DNA of 64,000 bases, from NCBI GenBank assembly GCA_965367295.1, contig CBDUHN010000009.1, positions 14,732 to 78,731 on the forward strand, written 5' to 3'. The position numbers and the translations under genes were made by a program. Positions 24,153 to 33,818 of the stretch are shown here, one piece after another; position 1 is the stretch's first letter; each line of letters begins with the position of its first letter. This DNA comes from JAIVHA01 sp965367295 (GTDB lineage Bacteria > Pseudomonadota > Gammaproteobacteria > DSM-19610). The notes beneath the pieces are model-generated. The model did not search any database. It was not told the origin of the DNA and saw nothing but the letters and a program-made list of their open reading frames with translations.

Positions 24153-26387
24153 TCAGGTCGCGGGCGACGGGATGGTTGCAGACTGGAGGTATTCGCGCAA
24201 TAGGCTGTTGATTTTTTCGGCGGGAACCGGGTGGGACAGGTGATAGCCCTGTGCCTCTTCGCAACCAAGTTCACGCACGATGGAAAATTGAGCTTCGGTT
24301 TCCACGCCTTCCGCCACCACGCCGAGATTCAGGCTGTGGCCCAATCGTATGATGGATTCCACCAGCCGGGCCTGCTGGCAGTCAGGCCCGTTCAGGTCGC
24401 GAATGAAACTACGGTCTATTTTCAGGATATCAACGGGGAAATGTTGCAGGTGACTGAGCGAGGAATAGCCGGTCCCGAAATCATCAATGGATAGTGTAAT
24501 GCCATGGGACTTGAGTTCATTCATGATGGCAATGGCGGAGGCGATGTCATCCATGATGGCGCTTTCGGTGATTTCGAGTTCCAGGCGGTCCAGTGGTAGC
24601 CCGCTGCGGCTTGCGGATTGCAGGATCTGGTCAACCAGGGTTTTCTGGCGGAACTGGCGCGGCGACAGGTTGATCGATAGCCGCCCGGGGTCCAGGCCGG
24701 CATCACACCATTGCCGAAACTGCCGTCCGGCCTTGTCGAGTATGATGCGGCCCAGTGTTTCGATCAGGCCGGTTTCCTCGGCCAACGGAATGAAGGCGCT
24801 TGGAGGAATCATGCCATTGTCGGGGTGTGGCCAGCGGGCCAGCACTTCCATGCCGATCGGCCTGCGGTCACTGGTGCGCATCCGCAACTGGTAGAATGCC
24901 TCGATCTCATTTTGCTCCAGTGCCCTGCGCAGCTCTCGTTCGAGGCTCATCCGCTCCAGTACACGACGATTCATGGCGCTGGTGAAATACTGGAAGTTGT
25001 TACGGCCGGCACTCTTGGCGTGATACATGGCAAGGTCGGCATTGCGCAGCAGGATACCCGGTGTCTTGCCGTTGTCCGGATACAGGGCGATGCCTATGCT
25101 GGGCGTGATGCGGATTTCATGGTTATCTATGTATAAGGGTTGCCCCAGGGCCTTGATCAACCGGGTGGCGATAATGCCAGCCACATGATCACCGGGCATG
25201 TCCTCGATCCAGAGGGCGAATTCATCGCCGCCGAGGCGCGCAACCGTATCCTGGATTTCCACATTACCGCGCAACTTTTGTGCGACCCCGACCAGCAACT
25301 GGTCACCGATGTCGTGTCCCAGGGAATCATTGATGTGTTTGAAGTTGTCGAGATCGACGAATAGCAGGGCATAGCGGCCGTGGCCATGGTGGCGCTCGAT
25401 GGCATGCAGTGAGGTTTCCAGCCTGGTCATGAAGAAGTTTCGATTCATCAGGCCGGTCAGGTCATCCTGGCTGACCAGCCGTTTCAGTTCATGCTCGGCG
25501 ATCTGCCGTTCGCTGACTTCATGTTCCAGCTGGGCGACCTTGCGCTTCAGTGTCGCCTGGGTGGCTTCGAGCTTGCGGGCATAGGTCAGCAGCCGTTCCT
25601 CCATACCCTTGCGGAAGTGGATTTCCTCTGCACCCCGATGTGGGGTGTCGTTGTGCTGCTGGTCGGAAAGGAAGCTCGGGTGCTGAACGGCAGGATATCG
25701 CACAACCAGTTCCGGGTGGTCCTGCAGGTATTGTTTGATGTGGGTCGCCAGCTGCTCCGGGGGCGCCATGATGAAACGGCACTGGTCATGGCCCTCTGCC
25801 CGGCAGGTGATTTCCCTGGCTTCCAGTGGCAATCCGAAGCTTTCCTCGCACCAGCCGGAGGAATAGCCAGCATTCATGATGCAGACTGGGAAGTCGGCGC
25901 TATTGCCATTGCTCAGCCAGGCGTCGGCCTCAAAGGAAAAGGGGTGACTATAGTGCAGCACGAAGTGTTCGTCCGGGGATGGATTGGAGTCTGGATCAAT
26001 GTCCACGGAGGCCCAGCCGCTGTGGGAAAAATGTACTGGACCGGCGGAGAGTTTCTCGATCGGATCCTGCAGGTGCATTTTTTCATGGAAATTGCGGGCG
26101 TCGGATTTGCCGATGGCATGGGCCAGGTCGTAAAGCAGAGCACTGGCAAACAGGTCGGCTTCTGCGTGGGCATCCTCCCCATAGATTTTGCGTACCAGCT
26201 GGAAGAATTCGATGGACAGGCTGGCACCCCGCAGCAGGATATAGCGGGAATCGCAGATCTCGATGGTGCCCGATTCGGGGCTGTGGCGGGTGGATTTGAA
26301 GAAATCGCCGACAATGGTTTCCGCCTGCTCGAATATGGCGGAGAAAACGCTGGGTACGGTGACAGTCTTCAGTGACATGTGCGCCAT
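24153..26387 (-). CDS. V4R-domain sensor fused to GGDEF and EAL domains (c-di-GMP turnover)
   Basis: A 744-residue cytoplasmic protein. Residues about 30-220 form a XylR_N/V4R-type small-molecule binding domain, recognised by AGYSSGWCEESFGLPLEARE followed by CRAEGHDQCRF. A coiled coil (about 270-310) leads to a GGDEF domain with intact active-site motif RLGGDEFAL and then an EAL domain. The EAL signature reads GMEVLARW (EVL) and the preceding YQP is YQL. The other catalytic residues (INLSPRQF, LEITES, DDFGTG, LKIDRSF, AEGVE, AQGYHLS) are present, so phosphodiesterase activity may persist. No transmembrane segment. It should tune c-di-GMP to a hydrophobic or aromatic ligand. A second ATG three codons in is possible. 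Confidence 0.88.
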   Translation of the reverse strand: MAHMSLKTVTVPSVFSAIFEQAETIVGDFFKSTRHSPESGTIEICDSRYILLRGASLSIEFFQLVRKIYGEDAHAEADLFASALLYDLAHAIGKSDARNFHEKMHLQDPIEKLSAGPVHFSHSGWASVDIDPDSNPSPDEHFVLHYSHPFSFEADAWLSNGNSADFPVCIMNAGYSSGWCEESFGLPLEAREITCRAEGHDQCRFIMAPPEQLATHIKQYLQDHPELVVRYPAVQHPSFLSDQQHNDTPHRGAEEIHFRKGMEERLLTYARKLEATQATLKRKVAQLEHEVSERQIAEHELKRLVSQDDLTGLMNRNFFMTRLETSLHAIERHHGHGRYALLFVDLDNFKHINDSLGHDIGDQLLVGVAQKLRGNVEIQDTVARLGGDEFALWIEDMPGDHVAGIIATRLIKALGQPLYIDNHEIRITPSIGIALYPDNGKTPGILLRNADLAMYHAKSAGRNNFQYFTSAMNRRVLERMSLERELRRALEQNEIEAFYQLRMRTSDRRPIGMEVLARWPHPDNGMIPPSAFIPLAEETGLIETLGRIILDKAGRQFRQWCDAGLDPGRLSINLSPRQFRQKTLVDQILQSASRSGLPLDRLELEITESAIMDDIASAIAIMNELKSHGITLSIDDFGTGYSSLSHLQHFPVDILKIDRSFIRDLNGPDCQQARLVESIIRLGHSLNLGVVAEGVETEAQFSIVRELGCEEAQGYHLSHPVPAEKINSLLREYLQSATIPSPAT

Positions 26388-26592
26388 TGGTTCGAGGATA
26401 GTGTTCTCATTATAGGATGGACGTGCGTCGGCCCGATTTGCTCTATGTCACAATAAATCTAGCAGAAATATTAGGGTAAGGTAGTGTTGTGCCGGTTTTG
26501 CGAAGTATAGCCAGCGTCGGCCAGCTGGCGTTGTATTCAAACCCCGCCCTCAGGGGGGGGAAATTCAATCGCGATCGGTCTAGAGTAGCGGT

Positions 26593-27804
26593 ATGAAACT
26601 TCGTCCCCTCATGTTGCTGCTGCTGTTGCTTGCGGGCGGTCTTTGCGCACCAGCGCTGTCCGCGTCCGTGGAGCCGCTGACCTATACCACCCATACCATC
26701 GATGTTGATGGGCGGCCGTTTTCGGTGCGGGTGCCGGAGGGCTTGCGACTGGAACTGTTGACCCCGGCCATGGATGGCCCACGCCTGCTCATCTTTGCCG
26801 GCAATAACGACCTGTTTGTCGGTTCACGTTCGGGGCGGATCTACCGCCTTTCACCCCCCTATACCGAGCCCGAGGAACTGGTGACCCTGGATGGCTACCC
26901 GCATAGCGTGGCATTCCGACCCGGTGAAATCCTCATTGCCCGCACGGACGGGGTATACCGGGCACCTTATGTTGCGGGCCAGCCGCAGCTCGATCCCGAT
27001 CGGATCCGGTTACTGGCCGCGCTGCCGGCCGGTGGCGGGCACAACAGCCGTACCCTCTCCATCGGCCCCGACGGACGTGTATACCTCAGTCTTGGTATCA
27101 GCGGTAACTGTAGTGATCAGTATCTGGGTGCGGACTATTCCTTCGAGGACCGCCGCGGCGGCGTGCTGGTGCTGGAGGAGCCCGAAACCGGGCCGGCGCG
27201 CTGGCAGCCCTATGGCAGCGGTCTGCGCAACCCGGTGGGCCTTGCCTGGCAGCCGCAGACCGGGGTGCTGTATGCGACGAATAATGGCCCCGATCATCAT
27301 GGCTTCGATCTGCCTCCGGAGTATTTCAGCCGTATTGATCCCGGTTCCTTTCATGGTATGCCCTGGTTCCAGTACGACGGGCAGCATCTGCAGCGGGATT
27401 CCTGCGTCATTTCACCGCCACCCCGGCCCCGGGCGGAGGTGACATTGCCGGTGGCCACCTTTCCGGCCCGCAATGCCCCGATGGGTGTGACCTTTGTACC
27501 GCGGGGGGCGCTGGACCGCCGTCTGGAGGGGGATGCCATCGTGGCCCTGCACGGTTCCTGGGGCACCCGTCCCAGCGGCGGTGCGTCGGGCAATCCGGCA
27601 TCCCGGCGTCCGCCACAACTGGTGACAGTGCGTTTCGACAATGGGCGGGCGGTGCGGGTGGATGAACTGGTCAGCGGCTTCCAGCTCGAAAATGGCAATC
27701 GCTGGGCGCGGCCCGTGGGCGTGGCCATTGGCCCCGATGGGGCGCTGTATTTTACCAGTGATGGCGGTATCAACGGGCTGTTCCGACTTGCGCCGCAACC
27801 CTGA
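26593..27804 (+). CDS. PQQ-dependent sugar (glucose/sorbosone) dehydrogenase-like protein
   Basis: A 403-residue exported protein: signal peptide with MLLLLLLAGGLCA and cleavage near ALSAS, then a six-bladed propeller of the soluble aldose/sorbosone dehydrogenase family. Propeller landmarks are GGGHNSRTLSIGPDGRVYLS, SGLRNPVGLAWQP, YATNNGPDHHG and RPVGVAIGPDGALYFTSD. The His and Arg residues that contact PQQ in this family appear to be kept. Located in the periplasm, it would oxidise a sugar or alcohol and hand electrons to the respiratory chain. No PQQ synthesis genes are in the window. It is divergent from the V4R protein. Confidence 0.83.
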   Translation: MKLRPLMLLLLLLAGGLCAPALSASVEPLTYTTHTIDVDGRPFSVRVPEGLRLELLTPAMDGPRLLIFAGNNDLFVGSRSGRIYRLSPPYTEPEELVTLDGYPHSVAFRPGEILIARTDGVYRAPYVAGQPQLDPDRIRLLAALPAGGGHNSRTLSIGPDGRVYLSLGISGNCSDQYLGADYSFEDRRGGVLVLEEPETGPARWQPYGSGLRNPVGLAWQPQTGVLYATNNGPDHHGFDLPPEYFSRIDPGSFHGMPWFQYDGQHLQRDSCVISPPPRPRAEVTLPVATFPARNAPMGVTFVPRGALDRRLEGDAIVALHGSWGTRPSGGASGNPASRRPPQLVTVRFDNGRAVRVDELVSGFQLENGNRWARPVGVAIGPDGALYFTSDGGINGLFRLAPQP

Positions 27805-27889
27805 GTGCGTCCCTGTGAACCGTAGGGAATCTACGCTGCAGCGATAAAATTCCGCTACACTAGCGGGGCTTTCTTCCCCGGATTCCTGC

Positions 27890-30139
27890 ATGTCAACCAT
27901 CGCCATTCCCACCGCCCGTACCGCCCTGTTCGATTACCCGAAATACTGGGCCGAATGCTTTGGCGCGGCTCCCTTCCTGCCCATGAGTCGGGCGGAGATG
28001 GATGTGCTGGGCTGGGATTCCTGCGACATCATCATTGTGACCGGCGATGCTTATGTGGATCACCCGTCTTTTGGCATGGCCGTGATCGGCCGCTTGCTGG
28101 AAGCGCAGGGTTTCCGTGTCGGCATCATTGCGCAACCGGACTGGCAATCCAAGGTGGCCTTCGAACAATTGGGTAAACCCAACCTGTTTTTCGGCGTGGC
28201 CGCCGGCAACATGGATTCCATGATCAATCGCTACACGGCGGACCGCAAGGCCCGTTCCGATGATGCCTATACGGCGGGTGCGGTCGGTGGCCGGCGTCCT
28301 GACCGCTGTTCGCTGGTGTATTCGCAGCGCTGCAAAGAGGCCTATGCCGATGTACCCGTGATCCTGGGCGGGATCGAGGCCTCGTTGCGCCGCATCGCCC
28401 ACTACGATTACTGGCAGGACAAGGTGCGGCGTTCCATCCTGGTGGATGCCTGTGCCGACATCCTGCTGTATGGCAATGCCGAACGGGCGGTGGTGGAGGT
28501 GGCCCAGCGGCTGGCGCGGGGTGAGGCCATCACCGACATCACCGATGTGCGCGGCACCGCCTTCATGCGCCGCGATACCCCGCCGGGCTGGCAGGAAGTG
28601 GACTCCACCCGTATCGACCGGCCCGGCCGCGTGGATCGCATCGTCAATCCCTACGTGAATCCGCAGGAGATGAGCGAGTGCGAGCGCCAGCAGCGCGAGG
28701 CAGCCCTCTACGAGGGTGCGGCCGGCAACGAACAGGTGCTGCAGTTTCAGCCCCACGCGAAACTGGACCGTGACCACACGGTGATCCGCCTGCCCTCGTT
28801 CGAGAAGGTACGCAGCGATGCCGTGCTCTATGCCCATGCCAATCGGGTGTTACACCTGGAGACCAATCCGGGCAATGCGCGGGCACTGGTGCAGAAACAT
28901 GCCGAGGTGGATATCTGGCTGAACCCGCCACCGGTACCGCTCAGCACCGAGGAAATGGATTATGTGTTCGGCATGCCCTTCGCGCGCGTGCCACATCCCT
29001 GCTACCAGGGGGAAAAGATCCCTGCCTATGAAATGATCCGCTTTTCCGTGAACATCATGCGCGGTTGTTTTGGCGGCTGCACCTTCTGCTCCATTACCGA
29101 GCACGAGGGCCGTATCATCCAGAACCGTTCCCAGGAATCCATCCTCCACGAGATAGAGGAGATCCGCGACAAGGTGCCGGGCTTCACCGGGGCCATTTCC
29201 GATCTCGGCGGACCGACCGCGAATATGTACCGTATTGCCTGCAGGAGCCGCGAGATCGAGGCCGCCTGCCGCAAACCCAGTTGTGTCTATCCTGGAATCT
29301 GTCCCAACCTCAATACCGATCACTCCGCCTTGACGCGGCTATACCGCGAGGCGCGCAAACTACCGGGCGTCAAGCGCATCCTCATTGCCTCCGGGCTGCG
29401 CTACGATCTGGCGGTGGAAGATCCGGAATATGTGAAGGAACTGGTTACTCACCATGTGGGCGGCTACCTGAAGATCGCGCCGGAGCATACCGAGGACGGC
29501 CCGCTGACGAAGATGATGAAGCCGGGAATCGGCTCCTATGACCGTTTCAAGCGCATGTTCGAAAAATTCTCCAAAGAGGCGGGCAAGGAGCAATATCTAA
29601 TCCCGTATTTCATTGCCGCCCACCCGGGTACCTCCGACGAGGACATGGTGAACCTGGCCCTCTGGCTGAAACACAACGGTTTTCGGGCCGACCAGGTGCA
29701 GGCCTTCTATCCTTCCCCCATGGCCACGGCCACGGCCATGTACCATTCCGGTAAAAACCCGTTGCGCAAGGTGACCTACAAGAGCGACGCGGTGGATATC
29801 GTCAAGGACCCCGAGCGCCGCCGCCTGCACAAGGCCTTCCTGCGTTACCACGATCCGAAGAACTGGCCCCTGTTGCGCGAGGCGCTGACCCGCATGGGCC
29901 GCAGCGATCTGATTGGCGATGGCGAGCGCCAGCTCATACCTCGCGAACAGCCCGATGCAAAACAGGCCTACCACGCGCCGCGTCGCAAGAATTCCGAACC
30001 GGCCCATCAGCGGCGCACCCAGGGCCGCAAGATCCTGACCCAGCACACGGGTCTGCCGCCGCGTAGCGAGAAGAAAAGTCCTTCCACCCGCAAACCTGGC
30101 GCCAGGGGCAGGCATAAACCAGCCGGTCGTTCACGCTAG
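27890..30139 (+). CDS. ygiQ: YgiQ family radical SAM protein
   Basis: A 749-residue protein with the UPF0313/YgiQ architecture: an N-terminal B12-binding-like domain (GWDSCDIIIVTGDAYVDHPS, VILGGIEASLRRIAHYDYW) and a radical SAM core with the [4Fe-4S] motif GCFGGCTFC (CxxxCxxC). The C-terminal 70 residues are a basic, Pro/Lys/Arg-rich tail, as in other members. Length is normal for the family. The molecular reaction is not established. The gene stands alone, 85 bp after the sugar dehydrogenase gene and convergent with the DUF748 gene. Confidence 0.93.
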   Translation: MSTIAIPTARTALFDYPKYWAECFGAAPFLPMSRAEMDVLGWDSCDIIIVTGDAYVDHPSFGMAVIGRLLEAQGFRVGIIAQPDWQSKVAFEQLGKPNLFFGVAAGNMDSMINRYTADRKARSDDAYTAGAVGGRRPDRCSLVYSQRCKEAYADVPVILGGIEASLRRIAHYDYWQDKVRRSILVDACADILLYGNAERAVVEVAQRLARGEAITDITDVRGTAFMRRDTPPGWQEVDSTRIDRPGRVDRIVNPYVNPQEMSECERQQREAALYEGAAGNEQVLQFQPHAKLDRDHTVIRLPSFEKVRSDAVLYAHANRVLHLETNPGNARALVQKHAEVDIWLNPPPVPLSTEEMDYVFGMPFARVPHPCYQGEKIPAYEMIRFSVNIMRGCFGGCTFCSITEHEGRIIQNRSQESILHEIEEIRDKVPGFTGAISDLGGPTANMYRIACRSREIEAACRKPSCVYPGICPNLNTDHSALTRLYREARKLPGVKRILIASGLRYDLAVEDPEYVKELVTHHVGGYLKIAPEHTEDGPLTKMMKPGIGSYDRFKRMFEKFSKEAGKEQYLIPYFIAAHPGTSDEDMVNLALWLKHNGFRADQVQAFYPSPMATATAMYHSGKNPLRKVTYKSDAVDIVKDPERRRLHKAFLRYHDPKNWPLLREALTRMGRSDLIGDGERQLIPREQPDAKQAYHAPRRKNSEPAHQRRTQGRKILTQHTGLPPRSEKKSPSTRKPGARGRHKPAGRSR

Positions 30140-30181
30140 TATGGCTGGTGTGCGCAGCCTTGGCGCTTTGATCGGGTTTTC

Positions 30182-32752
30182 CTAGAGCAATAAATCGGTT
30201 CTTGGCGTGGCTGTCGGCTGATCGAGTTCGAGTTGTGGCAGGCAGCCCACCAGATGGCTGGCAGGTATGCCGTGCTGTTCGATCAGGTAGTCCTTGATCG
30301 TATCTGCACGCTGCTGCGCCAGTTCGGTAAAACGGGCTTTATCAATGACCACTGCCGGTGGCGGCTGGCTCGGTTGCGCGGTACCCGTCGGCGCAGGTGC
30401 CGGCTGCTGTGCTGGTAACTGCTGCTGTAACGCAACCTCATCCTGCTGTACCGCGACACCGCAGAGCTTGATGGCGATTTTTGGCCGGTCTTTCAGGACC
30501 TGGGCGACTTTTCCCAGGTACTCCCGATCACCGGCGCTGAGCGTGAATTGACCGGGCGGAAATTCAATGGGGTTGAGCCTTACCTTGCTCATCGTCTCCC
30601 CCGCATACTGGGCTACGCTGATCAGTGTGCCGTAGGGCTGCAGTGCATACTTCAGGTAACTGAAGGCACCTTTCTGCAGGCTACCGGCCACTGCCTGGTT
30701 GATGGCGTCGTTGAGACTGAATTTCGGATCGTTGATATTCCCCGCTACCGGGATCTTCAGTTGAATGCGGTTTTGCTTGTCACGCAGGGTGTCCAGCGCC
30801 ACGTTCATGGGTACCGGCAACCGGCTCTGCAGGCTGTCCTTGCTATCGGTTCCGGTCAGTTCGAGTTGTTGAAGCTGCAGGGTTGCCAGACCTTCCAGTG
30901 ATTCGGCTTTGGTTTTCAGGCTGAGTTCGCTATCCAGGGTTCCGCTGTTCAACAGAATGCCAAGACTGCTCCTGGTATAAGAGGAAAGCGGTGGCAGGTC
31001 CAGGGCGCTGATGTTGCCCTGCAGGTCCATGCCCGGTGGTTCCTGGAATGGTTGTATGGTGCCTTTCAGTGAGAGGCTGGTATGTTTGCCGATCCTGCTG
31101 TCGATCAGCAGCGCACTGGACTGGGCGGGTTGCCTCGAATCCAGGTCCTCGATACGCACCTGCTGCAATAACAGTTCGGTTTTGAACACGGGATCGACGG
31201 ATTCATCCATGATACTGATGACGCTATCCCCGTCGATCTGTAGCCGCTTGATGACAATGGCTACCGTATCGGCGGTAGCGGCGGTCTGGACGGTGCTCCC
31301 GGTTTGTTGCGCAGGTTCTGTCTCCGTCGCCGGCCCTGCGGCGAGTTTCGCGATACGGTCGATCAGTTGCATGAGGGTGAGTTCACCCTCGCTGTCACGG
31401 TGGACCTTTAGATGCAGACCATCGTGTTGCACGCTATCGATTGCAAAAACATGGTTGTGAAACGATGGCTGGCTGATGGTGGTGTGTGTGATACCCAGCA
31501 AGGCGGTAGCCGCCTGTTGATCTGCTGCCAGATCCGCATTCCGTCCCGCCATAAATCCCTGTGCCTCGACGGTTGCAGCACGGATATTCTCAAGGCCCTC
31601 GATATGCAAGTCGCCAACGTGGAGCATGTCCAGGTCGAGTAATGCAGTCTTACGCTGCCCGGTGGCGACTGCCAGCCCCTCGAGGTCGATATTCGAAGTG
31701 AGCTGTATGGCCGGTTGCTCCGTGCCTTGCTTGAAATCCAGTTTGCCCTGCCATGTGAGGCGCCGGTTTTCGATCTGGATGTCGGGCTCCTGCGCCGTGG
31801 CCGAAACCGGACCAACATTCAACTGACCCTCGGTGGCAAGCATCATGCTCTTGTCCGGGCTGTCATGCCGGACTTCGGTCAGGCCGTCCAGTTGTACGGA
31901 ATCGATATCCAGGTTGGCTTCTGCAGTGGCGAGTTGCAGGTCTGCAAGCGCGAGTTTTCCTTCATGGCTGATCTGTACGGTATCGGAAGATAGTTCCACG
32001 TTGAAATCGCTCTGCAGCGTTAGCCGGCCCTGCAGGCCGTCAAGAGTGGGCCGGGCGAGTGGCGCCAAAGACGCCAGTGGGAATTCACTCAGGGACAAAC
32101 TGCCGCGATACAGGGGATGTTGCGCGAGTGGTGCGAGATCGGTGCTCAGTATCACCTTGGCGCCGTTCACGCTACCGGTGACTTCAAGGTGTGCGGAACG
32201 ACCGGGGGTCCATTGCCTCAGGCCGGTCAGTTGTAGCTGATCGAGTACGATTTTGCTCTCGATGTCGCGATCAAGGTAACGAATCCGGATATCCGTCAAG
32301 GTCAGGTTTTCAATGCCGGATAACCACTCCGAGGGTTCCTGGCGGTCATCCGGGGCCGGTGATCCGGTATCTGTGCTGGCCGGTAACATGATGCCGCCGA
32401 GTTTCAGTGCATCTCGATTATCGATCACGAGATGCAGGCCTTTCAGTTCGACCGATTGCACATCGATCTGTTTATTCAGCAGCGGACGCCAGTTCAGTTT
32501 CAGTCCCGCGGAATCAAAGGCAAGCGTGATCTCATCATCCACCCTGACTTCGAGTACCTTGAGCCGTAATGTGGCGGTGAAAGGGTTGAAGTCGACGTCA
32601 CGGAACTGTACCTGCTCACCGCCATTATCCAGCAGCCAGTTTTTGGTCAGGTGTCGTATGAGATAGGGAGTGACGACGAGCGTGGCCAGTAATAGCAACG
32701 CTATAATGGCAGAGACCAGGAACCAGCGTTTGTGGATCAGTGAAGAGGGCAT
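30182..32752 (-). CDS. DUF748 / AsmA-like envelope protein
   Basis: An 856-residue protein with a single N-terminal membrane anchor (FLVSAIIALLLLATLVVTPYL) and a long beta-rich region with repeated patterns (DVDFNPFTATLRLKVLEVRV, LKGTIQPF, LQLTG). The C-terminal quarter has LSAGDREYLGKVAQVLKDRP and a Gln/Pro-rich linker before a final ARFTELAQQRADTIKDYLI, typical of DUF748 proteins, which end in an OmpA-like motif. Related AsmA-family proteins bridge the periplasm and move phospholipid. Function here is not known. Convergent with ygiQ, divergent from trmO. Confidence 0.8.
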   Translation of the reverse strand: MPSSLIHKRWFLVSAIIALLLLATLVVTPYLIRHLTKNWLLDNGGEQVQFRDVDFNPFTATLRLKVLEVRVDDEITLAFDSAGLKLNWRPLLNKQIDVQSVELKGLHLVIDNRDALKLGGIMLPASTDTGSPAPDDRQEPSEWLSGIENLTLTDIRIRYLDRDIESKIVLDQLQLTGLRQWTPGRSAHLEVTGSVNGAKVILSTDLAPLAQHPLYRGSLSLSEFPLASLAPLARPTLDGLQGRLTLQSDFNVELSSDTVQISHEGKLALADLQLATAEANLDIDSVQLDGLTEVRHDSPDKSMMLATEGQLNVGPVSATAQEPDIQIENRRLTWQGKLDFKQGTEQPAIQLTSNIDLEGLAVATGQRKTALLDLDMLHVGDLHIEGLENIRAATVEAQGFMAGRNADLAADQQAATALLGITHTTISQPSFHNHVFAIDSVQHDGLHLKVHRDSEGELTLMQLIDRIAKLAAGPATETEPAQQTGSTVQTAATADTVAIVIKRLQIDGDSVISIMDESVDPVFKTELLLQQVRIEDLDSRQPAQSSALLIDSRIGKHTSLSLKGTIQPFQEPPGMDLQGNISALDLPPLSSYTRSSLGILLNSGTLDSELSLKTKAESLEGLATLQLQQLELTGTDSKDSLQSRLPVPMNVALDTLRDKQNRIQLKIPVAGNINDPKFSLNDAINQAVAGSLQKGAFSYLKYALQPYGTLISVAQYAGETMSKVRLNPIEFPPGQFTLSAGDREYLGKVAQVLKDRPKIAIKLCGVAVQQDEVALQQQLPAQQPAPAPTGTAQPSQPPPAVVIDKARFTELAQQRADTIKDYLIEQHGIPASHLVGCLPQLELDQPTATPRTDLLL

Positions 32753-33007
32753 AAACGGTAACCTTCAGGCTCGCGGCGTGTGTCCCTATAACAGGAAAAG
32801 AGCACTTTGGATTGATGGTATGGAGATTCAGCGGGCAGCGCCAGTACAGAAATGTAAATGGATTGACAATTTTTTGCGGGGCAGGATCCGATCCATGTGG
32901 TTTCACCCGTTATGCCAGTCGATATCAATTGTCCGTGTTATTGTCTGGCGATCGCGTTTTGCGGCTTTATTTCCACACAGGTGTATAAGCATGTCCGGGT
33001 GCTGCCC

Positions 33008-33718
33008 ATGAAGACAAGATTCGAGTTTGCCCCTATTGGCGTGGTGCATTCCTGCTACCGGGAGAAATTCGGCATCCCCCGTCAGCCCGGGCTGGTACCG
33101 GTAGCAGGCAGTATCGAGCTGTACCCGGGATATGCCCGGGAAGAGGCATTCCGTGGCCTGGAAAATTTTTCCCATATCTGGGTGATCTTCGTGTTTCACC
33201 AGGCCATGCGCGATGACTGGAAACCCACGGTGCGGCCGCCGCGACTGGGGGGCAATGAGCGCATGGGGGTGTTCGCCAGTCGCTCCATGTTCCGGCCCAA
33301 TCCCATCGGGTTATCCGTGGTGGAACTGGCCGGTATCGAGTACACCGGGACGGGGGTTCGCCTGTCCATTCGTGGCGGCGATTTTCTCGATGGCACGCCG
33401 GTGCTCGATATCAAGCCCTACCTGCCCTATGCGGACGCACTGTCCGGTGCGCGTGGCGGTTATGCGCAGGCATCACCCGATGCGAAACTGGAAATCCATT
33501 TCAGCCCCGAGGCCATGGCAGCCATCGAGTGCTATCGGGGAACCCTGCCGGAACTGGAGGCTTCCATTCGTGCCATTCTCCAGTACGATCCGCGACCGGC
33601 CTATAAGGCCGGTGGGAAATCCATGCAGACTGAATTCGCCATGCGCCTGTACGACTTTGATCTCAAGTGGCGTGTCGAGGGAGAACGGGTGACGGTCTAT
33701 GCCCTGCAGGAAGTATGA
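33008..33718 (+). CDS. trmO: tRNA (N6-threonylcarbamoyladenosine37-N6)-methyltransferase TrmO
   Basis: A 236-residue TsaA/TrmO family protein. The N-terminal beta-barrel SAM-binding domain has FAPIGVVHSCYREKFGIPRQ, GLENFSHIWVIFVFHQ and the family marker FRPNPIGLSVVEL, and the C-terminal domain follows. It uses SAM to methylate N6 of t6A37 in tRNA-Thr. The longer frame to 32897 includes hydrophobic residues not typical of the family, so the ATG at 33008 was preferred; its ribosome site is weak. It is divergent from the DUF748 gene over about 255 bp in which I see no clear feature. Confidence 0.9.
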   Translation: MKTRFEFAPIGVVHSCYREKFGIPRQPGLVPVAGSIELYPGYAREEAFRGLENFSHIWVIFVFHQAMRDDWKPTVRPPRLGGNERMGVFASRSMFRPNPIGLSVVELAGIEYTGTGVRLSIRGGDFLDGTPVLDIKPYLPYADALSGARGGYAQASPDAKLEIHFSPEAMAAIECYRGTLPELEASIRAILQYDPRPAYKAGGKSMQTEFAMRLYDFDLKWRVEGERVTVYALQEV

Positions 33719-33818
33719 AGCGGAAGCCCCGGGCTTTGCGCGTTTAGCGCCAGAACCGATCGTCGCTATACTTGCTGTTCGGGCAGCATCTATTCATGAG
33801 AATAATTTCAGGTGAATC

